DNA from: Symploca sp. SIO1C2
GTDB taxonomy: Bacteria > Cyanobacteriota > Cyanobacteriia > Cyanobacteriales > Coleofasciculaceae
NCBI GenBank assembly: GCA_010672925.1
Contig: JAAHFP010000009.1
Coordinates: forward strand, 76,242 to 140,241
Direction: 5' to 3'
DNA length: 64,000 bases
A program made the translations under genes and the position numbers. Positions 18,300 through 28,500 of the stretch are shown piece after piece. The notes beneath the pieces were generated by a model. The model saw only the letters and a program-made list of their open reading frames with translations, had not been told where the DNA came from and did not search any database. The first letter of the stretch is position 1, and each line of letters begins with the position of its first letter.

Positions 18300-18395
18300 G
18301 ATTAATTTACACCCTATCTTCAATAATGCTTTATTTGTGGAGTTTTAGAGAAATAGTTCAGCACGGAGAGTTGTCTTAATCGCTGTATTATTTTG

Positions 18396-21300
18396 TCATA
18401 AAGTAATTTCTTCCCGTTCTTCAATATTTTGAGTTGGCACATGATGGGAGTGACTTATTTGTTCTAGCAAAATCTTCTCGACTAACAAATCTGCTATCTC
18501 CACAATACTAATGCCTTCAATAATCCTTTCCATAGGAAGATCAAATTTTATTTCCCTTTGTACCAAATTACGCAATTCAACTGCCACTAAAGAATCAAGC
18601 CCCATACTAGTTAAAGGTTGATCAATTTTTATTTGAGAGTCATTCATTCCCAAAAGGCCAGAGATTTTAATTTTGAGGTAATCGATTAAAAACTTTTCTC
18701 CCTCCTCTGGTGAAGCTGCTTTGAGCTGTTGTAAAAGCTGTTCATTCTTAGTTTCAGTTTCTACTACTGCTGAAGTCAAAGCCTCCAAAAACAACGGCTT
18801 CTGTTGATTCGGTAGCTGCTGAACAAACTTAGACCAATTAATCGGCAAAACCCCAACTTGGCTGGAAGAACCCGATAACAATAAACCTAATGCCTGCATT
18901 CCTTGTTTTGGTTCGATGGCACTGATACCACTGCTCTCCAACCGCTTTTGATTGGGTCTATCTAAACTAGCTGCCATGCCTGCTGATGCCCAAGCCCCCC
19001 AGTTGATACTCAATCCCGGTAATCCCATACCGCGACGATAGTGGGCGATTGCATCCATAAAAGCATTAGCTGCGGCGTAATTTCCTTGCCCCGGATTTCC
19101 TAACATCGCAGCCATCGACGAGAAACAGACAAAGAAATCTAAGGATAAATTTTGGGTAAGCTGATGCAAATACCAAGTCCCTTGTACCTTGGGTGCCATC
19201 ACTTTGGTAAACTGCTGCCAACTCAGCTTTTGCAATACTCCGTCATCTAATACTCCGGCAGCATGAATTACTCCTTTGAGTGGGGGTAATGATGCTTCTA
19301 TCTGTTGGAATATTTTAACTACATCTTCTTTAAGAGAAATATCTCCTAACAAAACCGTGACTGAGGCTCCTGCTGTTTCCAACTCCTTGATGATTTTTTG
19401 TGCCGTTTCCTTGGGGGCTTGACGCCCAGTTAAGACAATATTTCTCGCTCCTTCAGTTACCAGCCATTGGGCTACTTGCAATCCTAAGGCTCCTAATCCT
19501 CCTGTGATCAAATAACTTGCTTGTGGTTGGATGGACTTGGGCTCACCTGTAGTTTCTGGCATCGACACCACTACCTTGCCTATATGCTTAGCTTGCTGCA
19601 TATATCGGAAGGCAGCGGTAATTTGTGTACTTGGGAATACTTTATAAGGTAAAGGTTTGAGTTGTCCTTGGAGGTAAGTGAAATTTTGGGTGGCATTTCC
19701 ATTCTCCCCGTCCCCGTGTCCCCGTGTCCCCGCGTCTCCGCGTCCCCCCCCCTTTCCTTGGTTCCATAGCTGGGTTAATTCTTCTGACAATTGAGCCATA
19801 ACACCTGGTTGTTGTTGGACTACTTCGCCTAAATCAAAGGGGAAATAGCTAACATCTGCTCGTTTTTGATGTACTTGCTTTTTTTCCCAGATCCCAATTT
19901 TGCCGATTTCCACAAATTTACCTCCAGGAGCTAATATTTCCAAACTCTGGGGAATATATTCTCCATTGAGGCTATTGAGGACTATATCTACCCCCTTTCC
20001 TCCAGTACACTCCCTGATTTCTTGGGCAAAATCTAGGGTGCGGGAGTTCATAATGTGTTTAATGCCCAGGGATTGGAGAAATTCCCATTTACTGGGACTA
20101 GCGGTGGCAAAGATTTCTGCTCCTGCAAGTTGTGCTATTTGTACTGCGGCTTGCCCGACACCACCAGCAGCGGCATGAATTAATACTCGCTCTCCTGGTT
20201 GGATTTTGGCTAAGTGTTGCAATCCGTAGTAGGCGGTAAAGAATGTCAGGGGTAGGGTCGCCGCTTCCGTAAAACTCATTAGTTTGGGCTTGGCTATCAC
20301 ATATTCAGCGGGAGCCGTGATAAAACTGCTGAAGGCATCTTGGAGCATAGTTGCCATTACTTCGTCTCCTACTTGCCAATGGGAGACTTCGGTTCCAACC
20401 GCAGAAATTTTCCCAGCACATTCAAATCCAAAGGTAAGTTGCTCAGCACTAGTGATCCCTAGATGTTCGGCATAGTAATCTTGGAGTAATCCGAGGGCAT
20501 TGAGCACGTCTCGGAAGTTGAGTCCAACTGCGGCTACTTCAATTTCTACTTCGTTGGGCTTGGGAACTTTTCGCTGTATTGGTTGCCAGTTGAGGTTGTC
20601 GATCATTCCGTATGCTGGCAGTTTTAATTGCACTGGTTGGGCTGCTGAAGCAATTTGCTTTAGTTGAGGTTTTTGTACTAGTCTGGCGACATAACGATTT
20701 CCCTGACGCAGAGCTATTTGGTCTTCTGCATCTTCTGATAATAGTTCTGCTACTAAAGCCTTGAGGGTTTGGTTATTCTCTAATTCTGAGTCACAGTCGA
20801 GGCGTTTACACTTTAACTCTGGGTGTTCTTGGGAAATGACTCGTCCTAGTCCCCATAGAGTTCCGTACTCAGGATTGATTACTTCTGTTGCTGAGATGAC
20901 ACTTTGAGTTCCTTGGGTTACTAACCAGAGTTGCGGAATTTTTTCTAGTTTGCTGTTGGTGATTGCTTGCACCAAATGTAGTACAGAAGCACAACTTTGG
21001 GCTTGGATGGTTGCTAATTCGAGGTTGTCTTTACTGGCGACTGACTCTAGGCTCCACAGATGCACAATCCCTGTAATACCTGGGTTTTCTGCCAGCAGTT
21101 GGGTAAATTCTTCAGCACTGGTGGGATTGATTTGGTAATGTCGCGGACTTAGTTGCTGATACTTGTCTCCTGGTGATACTCTGATGCAATCGTGACCTTG
21201 GTTTTTTAGCGCTTCTACTAGTTGGTTATCTTGTGCCAAAACTAACCATTTACGATTCCAGGACTTATGCAAGAGGTCTGTTGATGCTAAAAGTTGGCTT

Positions 21301-24300
21301 TGCCAATGAATTTCATACAACCAATGGTTGATATCTGAAGGTAAACTACTCAATAGGGCTGAGGCAGTGGTTGCCGTTAATCTTAATCCCTCAATTTCCG
21401 CTAGTAGAGTTCCCTGATTGTCTACTAATTTGATGTTTCCCTTTAAGCCGGTTTCCTGTACTTCTGCGATCGCCCATACCTGGCTGATAGTCTGACGATA
21501 TAATTTGCATCTTTCTATTCCTACTGGGAGATAGATCTGGTCAGTTTCTGGTTTCTCTATAGCCTGAACTATAATTTGTAAGGCAGCATCTAATAGAGCG
21601 GGATGTAGCTGGTAGTCAGTTAATTGTGGGGCTAATTCCTCCGGTAAGACTATTTCTCCTAGAGCTTTACCTTGACCTTTCCACAACTGTTTTAGTCCTT
21701 GGAAACTACTGCCGTAGTTAAAACCTATAGACTGACATTGCTGATAATGCTCTTTGATGTCTATCTCTTGACTACACTCTCTTTGGTATTGTTCTAGGTC
21801 GATTTTGTCTTTCGTGTTGCTAGTCTGTTTGGTATAGATCTTTCCTTGACTGTGCAACACCCATTGCTCTACTGTAGTATCTTCTGTTTCTGATGTGCTG
21901 AAGATCTCGAACTTATAGCTGTTGTTTTCTAGGATGCTAACTACTGTTTGTACTGCTTTGATTTCGTCTTCTGGTAGGACTAATCCTCTTGCTATAACTA
22001 CATCTCCTACTTCTACTTCTAATAATTGAAGAATTTTAGCAGCTGCCATTGCTATTTCGAGGTAGCCGGTAGCTGGAAATAGTACTTTGTCAACCACTTG
22101 GTGGTGACTCAGGTAGGCTGGTGAACTTTCTGTTAGGTATGACTGAAAACGATATTGATTCTCTATCCCGGCTAGGTTAATTTTTTCGCCTAGTAAGGGA
22201 TGCCTATTTTTAGTTGTTGAGTAATACGGTTTTGGCTGGTAGTCTTTTTTTCTTTCTAACCAATAACTTTTCCTTTGGAAGGGATAAGTGGGCAGTGCTA
22301 CCTTCCGACGAGCATAATGTTGGTCAAAACCTAACCAGTCTACTTGAGAGCCCTGTACATACAACTGTCCTAAACTAGACAGCATCAACTGCCATTCTTC
22401 GTTCATCAAAAGCGTAGCATCCTCTGGCTTCCCCTTTTCCAAGGGGGACGGGAGGGGGATTCCCGGACGCAACGATGGTAACCATACACCAATCCCTTCC
22501 GGTAAACATTGACGCCCCATTCCTAACAATACTGGTTTAGGACCAATTTCCAGGAATAATTTATATCCTTGTTGATGCAAAGTTGCCATGCTATCAGCAA
22601 ATCGCACTGGTTGACGCACATGATCTACCCAATATTCAGCTTTAGTAACCTCTGCACCTACCTGTTGACCAGTAACATTGGAAATCAATGGTATCCGAGG
22701 TCTATGATAGGTAATTTGATTGGCTACTGCTGCAAATTCTGCCAGCATTGGTTCCATCAAAGGAGAATGGAAAGCATGGGATACTTGTAGGGGTTTAGTC
22801 TTCACTCCCGTTGCTTCTAGCTGGCGACAAATCTTGGCTATGGCTTCCCTCTCACCAGAAATTACCACACTTTCTGGTCCATTAATTGCTGCAATTGCCA
22901 CTTGTGAACTATAGTTAGCGATCGCTTCTGTTACCTGAGACTCTGATGCGAGTAAAGACACCATCTCTCCCTCCGCAGGCAACTGTTGCATTAACCTGCC
23001 CCGAAGAGCAATTAACTTCAAGCCATCTTCGAGACTGAAAACTCCTGCCACACAAGCTGCCACATATTCTCCCACACTGTGACCCATAACTACATCTGGT
23101 TTAATACCCCAAGATTCCCATAACTTGACTAGGGCATATTCCAGAGCAAACAAAGCCGGTTGAGTATAAGCAGTTTGGTCTAGTAGAGGTGAAATTTCTG
23201 AGTTTTCTGTTTCCTTTGACTTTTGACTATGATCTGGATATAGTACTTTTAATAGAGGAACTTCTAGGTATGGTTCCAAAATTTCCTGGCATTGGTTAAG
23301 TGTCTGATTAAAAGTGGGTTGAGTCTCGTATAACTGCCTTCCCATCTGTACATATTGAGAGCCCTGACCTGTAAACAGAAAAGCGATCGCGCAACTTTCA
23401 GTTTTCCCTCTAATCACTCCATTGGTTTCATGAGCTTGGAGAAAATTTCCTAACTTTTTTTGTAACTCATCCCTAGAGTTAGCTACTACTGCCAGTCTTT
23501 CTGCCCAATGGGTACGCCCTGTATTAGCACTGAAGCAAATATCTGATATTGGTACTTCTAAGTTCGAGTGCAAATAACGTTTATATTTTGTTGCTAGTTC
23601 TTTTAGGGTTGTCTCCGTCTGGGCTGAGATTGTTAAAATTTGTAATGGACGTTCTACCTCTGTCCTCTGAGTTTCCAACAGGTGAACAAAATATGAGGTG
23701 GAATTTCCATTCGACCTGTCTCCGAGTCTCCGAGTCTCCGAGTCTCTAAGTCCCCGCGTCCCCGTGTCTGCTAACTCTGGTGGTTCTTCCAAAACAATAT
23801 GAGCATTAACTCCACCAACCCCAAAAGAACTAACTCCAGCCCGCCGTGGAATTGTTTCCCCTGCTTCTGTCTTTAACTGTTGCCATTCCTGGGTTTCCTT
23901 GACAATATAAAACGGACTCCCCTCAAGTTCTATGCGGGGATTTAACTCCTGAAAGTTAACAATCTTAGGCAACTGCCGATGTTTCATTGCCAACAAGACT
24001 TTAATTACTCCTGCCATACCAGCAGATATTTCCAAATGTCCAATATTGGTTTTTACTGTCCCTAAACCACAATAGGATTGCTTAGACATCTTTAATCCAT
24101 ACTGTTGGTGTAGTTGTCTAAAGCTTCGTTTGAGGGCATTAATTTCAATTGGGTCTCCCAAAGGTGTGCCAGTACCATGAGCTTCAATATAAGATACTGT
24201 ATTGGGAGCAATATTTGCTTTAGTATAAGCGGCTCGCAGCACTTGAGCTTGGGCGTATAGATTGGGAGAAGTTAAGGTTCGAGCTTTACCTCCGTGATTA

Positions 24301-25106
24301 ATCGCACTTCCCCGAATCACTCCGTAAATGCGATCGCCATTTTCTATCGCTTTCTCCAAAGGTTTGAGTAAAATTAATCCAGCTCCTTCTCCCCTAACAT
24401 AGCCATCCGCTTTACTGTCAAAAGTTTTACATTGTCCTGTGGGGGATAACATTCCCAGTTTACTCATTTGAATATATGGGGTTGGAGTCATCAACGCACT
24501 AATCCCACCCACAAGTGCCATTTCACATTCAGATTTGGATATGGCGTCAATACCGTAATGAATAGCTACTAGTGAGCTGGAGCAAGCTGTATCTATAGGG
24601 ATGCTCGGACCACGAAAATTGAAGAAAGAGGAAAGGCGGTTGGGAATCATACTCGTCCAAGTTCCTGTTCCACAATGCCCATCAATGTCATCTTCACTTT
24701 TGTTGATCAAGAAGAGAAGAGAATCGTAACAAGAGGCTCCGATGAAAACACCTACCTGATTAGTTGCTAATTGAGATGGGGAATAACCAGCATCTTCCAA
24801 GCAAGACCAACTCAACTCCAGCATAATTCTTTGTTGAGGATCCATTCTTTGGGCTTCTCTAGGAGAAATTCCGAAAAATTGAGCATCAAATTGATCAATA
24901 CCAGCCATTACCCCTCCCCATTTACTAATGGTTTTATGAGGTGTTTCTGGATTAGGAGAATAATAATCTTGTACTTGCCACCTCTGTTGAGGAATTTCAG
25001 TAATACTGTTTACACCTTGAGCTAGATTGTCCCAAAACTGATGGTGGTCTTTTGCTCCAGGAAATTTACAAGCTATACCAACAATGGCTACAGGTTTTTT
25101 ACTCAT
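18396..25106 (-). CDS. Type I polyketide synthase, fully reducing module KS-AT-DH-ER-KR-ACP
   Basis: A 2,236-residue single-module PKS, first gene of the cluster. KS about 5-442 (DTACSSS, C175; H310; H357). AT about 575-880 (GHSVGEY 675-681; HAFHS 777-781, malonyl type). DH about 965-1245 with H1002 and D1173, but Asp1006 replaces the usual Gly of HxxxGxxxxP. ER about 1495-1790 (HAAAGGVGQAA). KR about 1865-2045 (TGGLGALG, LDD 1953-1955, Tyr2010, Asn2014), predicted B-type. ACP serine 2172. The acidic tail EEREEITL may dock onto the TubC domain of the next protein. No loading domain precedes the KS, so the acyl starter comes from elsewhere. ATG 25106 is preferred over the in-frame TTG at 25112. 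Confidence 0.95.
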   Translation of the reverse strand: MSKKPVAIVGIACKFPGAKDHHQFWDNLAQGVNSITEIPQQRWQVQDYYSPNPETPHKTISKWGGVMAGIDQFDAQFFGISPREAQRMDPQQRIMLELSWSCLEDAGYSPSQLATNQVGVFIGASCYDSLLFLINKSEDDIDGHCGTGTWTSMIPNRLSSFFNFRGPSIPIDTACSSSLVAIHYGIDAISKSECEMALVGGISALMTPTPYIQMSKLGMLSPTGQCKTFDSKADGYVRGEGAGLILLKPLEKAIENGDRIYGVIRGSAINHGGKARTLTSPNLYAQAQVLRAAYTKANIAPNTVSYIEAHGTGTPLGDPIEINALKRSFRQLHQQYGLKMSKQSYCGLGTVKTNIGHLEISAGMAGVIKVLLAMKHRQLPKIVNFQELNPRIELEGSPFYIVKETQEWQQLKTEAGETIPRRAGVSSFGVGGVNAHIVLEEPPELADTGTRGLRDSETRRLGDRSNGNSTSYFVHLLETQRTEVERPLQILTISAQTETTLKELATKYKRYLHSNLEVPISDICFSANTGRTHWAERLAVVANSRDELQKKLGNFLQAHETNGVIRGKTESCAIAFLFTGQGSQYVQMGRQLYETQPTFNQTLNQCQEILEPYLEVPLLKVLYPDHSQKSKETENSEISPLLDQTAYTQPALFALEYALVKLWESWGIKPDVVMGHSVGEYVAACVAGVFSLEDGLKLIALRGRLMQQLPAEGEMVSLLASESQVTEAIANYSSQVAIAAINGPESVVISGEREAIAKICRQLEATGVKTKPLQVSHAFHSPLMEPMLAEFAAVANQITYHRPRIPLISNVTGQQVGAEVTKAEYWVDHVRQPVRFADSMATLHQQGYKLFLEIGPKPVLLGMGRQCLPEGIGVWLPSLRPGIPLPSPLEKGKPEDATLLMNEEWQLMLSSLGQLYVQGSQVDWLGFDQHYARRKVALPTYPFQRKSYWLERKKDYQPKPYYSTTKNRHPLLGEKINLAGIENQYRFQSYLTESSPAYLSHHQVVDKVLFPATGYLEIAMAAAKILQLLEVEVGDVVIARGLVLPEDEIKAVQTVVSILENNSYKFEIFSTSETEDTTVEQWVLHSQGKIYTKQTSNTKDKIDLEQYQRECSQEIDIKEHYQQCQSIGFNYGSSFQGLKQLWKGQGKALGEIVLPEELAPQLTDYQLHPALLDAALQIIVQAIEKPETDQIYLPVGIERCKLYRQTISQVWAIAEVQETGLKGNIKLVDNQGTLLAEIEGLRLTATTASALLSSLPSDINHWLYEIHWQSQLLASTDLLHKSWNRKWLVLAQDNQLVEALKNQGHDCIRVSPGDKYQQLSPRHYQINPTSAEEFTQLLAENPGITGIVHLWSLESVASKDNLELATIQAQSCASVLHLVQAITNSKLEKIPQLWLVTQGTQSVISATEVINPEYGTLWGLGRVISQEHPELKCKRLDCDSELENNQTLKALVAELLSEDAEDQIALRQGNRYVARLVQKPQLKQIASAAQPVQLKLPAYGMIDNLNWQPIQRKVPKPNEVEIEVAAVGLNFRDVLNALGLLQDYYAEHLGITSAEQLTFGFECAGKISAVGTEVSHWQVGDEVMATMLQDAFSSFITAPAEYVIAKPKLMSFTEAATLPLTFFTAYYGLQHLAKIQPGERVLIHAAAGGVGQAAVQIAQLAGAEIFATASPSKWEFLQSLGIKHIMNSRTLDFAQEIRECTGGKGVDIVLNSLNGEYIPQSLEILAPGGKFVEIGKIGIWEKKQVHQKRADVSYFPFDLGEVVQQQPGVMAQLSEELTQLWNQGKGGGRGDAGTRGHGDGENGNATQNFTYLQGQLKPLPYKVFPSTQITAAFRYMQQAKHIGKVVVSMPETTGEPKSIQPQASYLITGGLGALGLQVAQWLVTEGARNIVLTGRQAPKETAQKIIKELETAGASVTVLLGDISLKEDVVKIFQQIEASLPPLKGVIHAAGVLDDGVLQKLSWQQFTKVMAPKVQGTWYLHQLTQNLSLDFFVCFSSMAAMLGNPGQGNYAAANAFMDAIAHYRRGMGLPGLSINWGAWASAGMAASLDRPNQKRLESSGISAIEPKQGMQALGLLLSGSSSQVGVLPINWSKFVQQLPNQQKPLFLEALTSAVVETETKNEQLLQQLKAASPEEGEKFLIDYLKIKISGLLGMNDSQIKIDQPLTSMGLDSLVAVELRNLVQREIKFDLPMERIIEGISIVEIADLLVEKILLEQISHSHHVPTQNIEEREEITL
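19689..19757 (-). repeat. In-frame repeat in ER-KR linker of first PKS
   Basis: CCCCGTGTCCCCGCGTCT-type repeat coding for GRGDAGTRGHGDGENGN (residues about 1784-1806). It is the same unit as at 16299, 10476 and 23697. Confidence 0.8.
22407..22460 (-). repeat. In-frame repeat in the post-AT linker of first PKS
   Basis: Codes for PLPSPLEKGKPEDA (residues about 883-900). CCCCTTTTCCAAGGGGGA is typical of dispersed cyanobacterial repeats. Confidence 0.6.
23697..23774 (-). repeat. In-frame repeat in KS-AT linker of first PKS
   Basis: CCGAGTCTCCGAGTCT-type repeat coding for GTRGLRDSETRRLGDRSN between KS and AT (residues 445-470). Intergenic-type repeat kept in frame. Confidence 0.8.
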
Positions 25107-25514
25107 TAACAATATAGTCTCTGTTTTTTATCGATTAGCAATTTATTTTGTGATGACAAATAATAGTTGGGCGACTACAAAATAGTCAAATCATTAGATT
25201 TGATTGAGTAAAAATCGAAGGTAAGTAGATCAGTTGTTATATATTTAATTTGTGAATTATTTTTAACACAGGAACCTAATATTGGTACAAACCAATTTAA
25301 ATGGGTTTTAGCTTAGAACGTTGTCAAAAACCTATTTTTTTTTCACCGCTTAATATACTGACTAACACATAATGCTATCTCTGTCAATAGCCAGTAAGTA
25401 GATTGTTAACGTTGCCGGGGAAGACTGAGATAAGACGATTCCTACCGAATATTGGATAATTGAGGACACATCAGAATTATCTATGCTACAAATTTCTTAT
25501 TCCCGGTGATAATA
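25107..25514. promoter_or_regulatory. Divergent promoter region between PKS cluster and kinase gene
   Basis: About 400 bp, AT-rich, without a gene. It must hold the promoters of both divergent units. Three perfect inverted repeats are visible: GACTA/TAGTC (25173-25187), CAAATC/GATTTG (25187-25202) and ATTGGT/ACCAAT (25281-25296). They lie on the PKS side and could be operators or leader hairpins. I did not find a convincing sigma-70 box pair by eye. Confidence 0.5.
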
Positions 25515-28500
25515 ATGCTTAATTTATCTCACTATCAAGAAACTGACCAACTCTATGCTGGAAGCCGCACCCTAGTTTATCGAGCCACTAGCTCGACGAC
25601 AGAGGAACCCGTAATCATCAAAGTTCTAAGAAATCCTCACCCCAACTTCGATGAGTTAGTTCAGTTCCGCAACCAATACGTCATTACCTGTAATCTGGAA
25701 CATCCTACCATTGTTCGCCCCCTCGCTCTCGAACGCTACGGAAATGGTTATGCCCTGGTGATGCCCGATGGAGGGGCGGTCTCTTTGTGGGAATATTGGC
25801 AGCAGTCAGAGCAATCCCTCGCTGAATTTCTCTCCATTGCCATTCAACTGGCTGAATCTCTTCACTATCTCACTCAACAACGCATCATCCACAAAGATAT
25901 CAAACCGGCGAACATTCTAATTCACCCGGAAACCGGTAAAGTCCAAATCATTGACTTCAGCATCTCCAGCTTACTCCCCAAAGAACAGCAACAACTAATT
26001 AACCCCAATGTTTTGGAAGGAACTCTTGCCTACATTTCCCCGGAACAAACCGGACGGATGAACCGAGGCATCGACTACCGCACAGATTTCTATTCTTTGG
26101 GTGTTACCTTCTTTGAACTTCTTAATGGCAAGTTACCTTTTGAAACTAACGATCCCATGGAGTTGGTGCATTGCCATATTGCCCAAGAGGTCAAGTTTCC
26201 TACAAGCATTAAGCAGGAAACAGTGCCGGAGATGGTGCAGGCAATTGTATTGAAGTTGATGGCCAAGAATGCTGAAGACCGGTATCAGAGTAGCTTGGGG
26301 CTAAAGTATGATCTAGAGCGATGTCTGCAACAGTTAGAAGAAAATACAGGAGAAATTACCTCCTTTGTGCTGGGGGAGCGAGATGCTTGCGATCGCTTTT
26401 TGATTCAAGAAAAGCTCTATGGAAGGGAAGCGGAAGTACAAAGCTTGCTAGATGCCTTCAACCGGGTAGCTAATGGCACAACGGAAATGATGTTGGTGGC
26501 AGGGTTTTCCGGGATTGGGAAAACTGCTGTTGTTAATGAAGTGCATAAGCCAATTGTCAAGAAAAGAGGCTACTTCATTAAAGGAAAATATGACCAATTC
26601 AATCGCAATCTGCCCTTTAGTGCTTTCTTGCAAGCATTTCGAGACTTGATGAGACAATTGCTGGGGGAATCAGATGCGGATTTAGCCAACTGGAAAGCGA
26701 AAATCACCGCAGCCCTAGGGCCAAATGGAAGCGTGATTATTGATGTGATTCCGGAACTAGAACAGATTATTGGCAAACAGCCCCCAGTGCCAGAACTATC
26801 AGGAAGTGCAGCCCAAAACCGGTTTAACTTGGTTTTTGGCCAATTCATTGCCTCCTTGACAAGTCCAGAACATCCCCTGGTGATGTTTTTAGACGATTTG
26901 CAATGGGCAGATTTAGCTTCCCTCAATTTGATGGAAGTATTAATGAGTGATAGTAGTATAGATTACTTATTGTTTCTGGGAGCTTATCGAGACAATGAAG
27001 TATTTCCTGCCCATCCCTTGATGCTGAGTTTGGCAGAATTGAGGAAAACTCAAGCTGTAATTTCCACCATAACCCTAGAGCCATTGGCTCAAAATCATAT
27101 CAATCAATTAGTGGCAGACGCTCTCAATTGTAGTCAACAGCTTGCCCAACCCCTAACTGAGTTGGTCTATCAAAAAACCAAAGGAAATCCCTTCTTTACC
27201 ACTCAGTTCTTGAAAGGGTTACAGGTGGATGGGCTAATTAAGTTTAATCTAGAGCTGGGCTACTGGGAATGCGATTTAGTGCAAGTGCGGGATGCGGCAC
27301 TCACTGATGATGTTGTAGAATTTATGGCTGGACGCTTGCGGAAATTACCCAGTGCCACCCAGAATGTATTGAAATTGGCTGCATGTATTGGCAACCAGTT
27401 TCAACTAGAAACCTTGGCAGTGATTTGTGAGGAATCTTCTGAAGGGGTAGCTGCTGATATTTGGAGAGCTTTGCAAGAAGGTCTAATTCTACCGGTTAGT
27501 GAAGCCTATAAGTTTTTTCAAGGGGATGTAGAAGAGGCTACAGATCAAACAGTAACGGTAGGTTATCGTTTCCTCCATGACCGGGTTCAACAAGCAGCCT
27601 ACTTCCTGATTCCAGAAGATCAAAAACAGAAAACCCACTTAAAGATTGGTCGATTGCTTCTGGAAAATACATCACAAGCAGATTGGGAAGAGCAACTGTT
27701 TGATATTGCTAATCACCTCAATCTGGGGGTTAGCTTGATTGTCAATCCCCAAGAGAAAAAACAGCTGTGCGAACTGAATTTAGAAGCAGGAATTAAGGCG
27801 CAACATGCTACTGCTTTCGCCGCATCCATCGAATATTTATTGTTGGGTATAGAATTGTTGCCGGAAAATAGCTGGGAGCAGGAGTATGAGGTGACTTTAT
27901 CCTTGTACCAGTCCGCCACGGAGTCCGCCTATCTTAATGGCAACCTGCAACAGATGGAACAACTAGCCAATGTGGGGTTAGAAAATTCCCGCAATTTACT
28001 CGATACTATTAAAATTTATGAAGTCCAAATCCAGGCATTACAAGCTCAAAGCCGCTTTCATGAAGCCATTGATACCGCAATGGTGATTCTGGGGAAACTA
28101 GGCATTCGTCAGTTCCCTGAAGAGCCGGATAGTTCTGATGTTGAGCTGTGGTTGCATGAGGTGAGAGAAAACTTGGGTGATCGCCATCCTAGTAGCTTAA
28201 TCGAGCTACCTGCGATGACTGACCCGAAAGCCCTAGCAGCCATCAATATTCTGATCAATGTCCTCCCTTCTACTTATAAATCTAAGCCCAATTTGGCAGC
28301 ATTAGTTTGTTTTGAACAAGTCAATTTATCCCTTCAATATGGGAACTCACCGGTTGCAGCTTATTCCTACTCTTTACATGGTTTAGCATTATGTGGTGTT
28401 TGTAATGATATTGAAGTTGGTGCTCAATTTGGTGAACTGGCACTGCAACTCTTAGAAATGGGTAATACCGCTAGTGCAGCCCGAGCTCTGCAAATTATTT

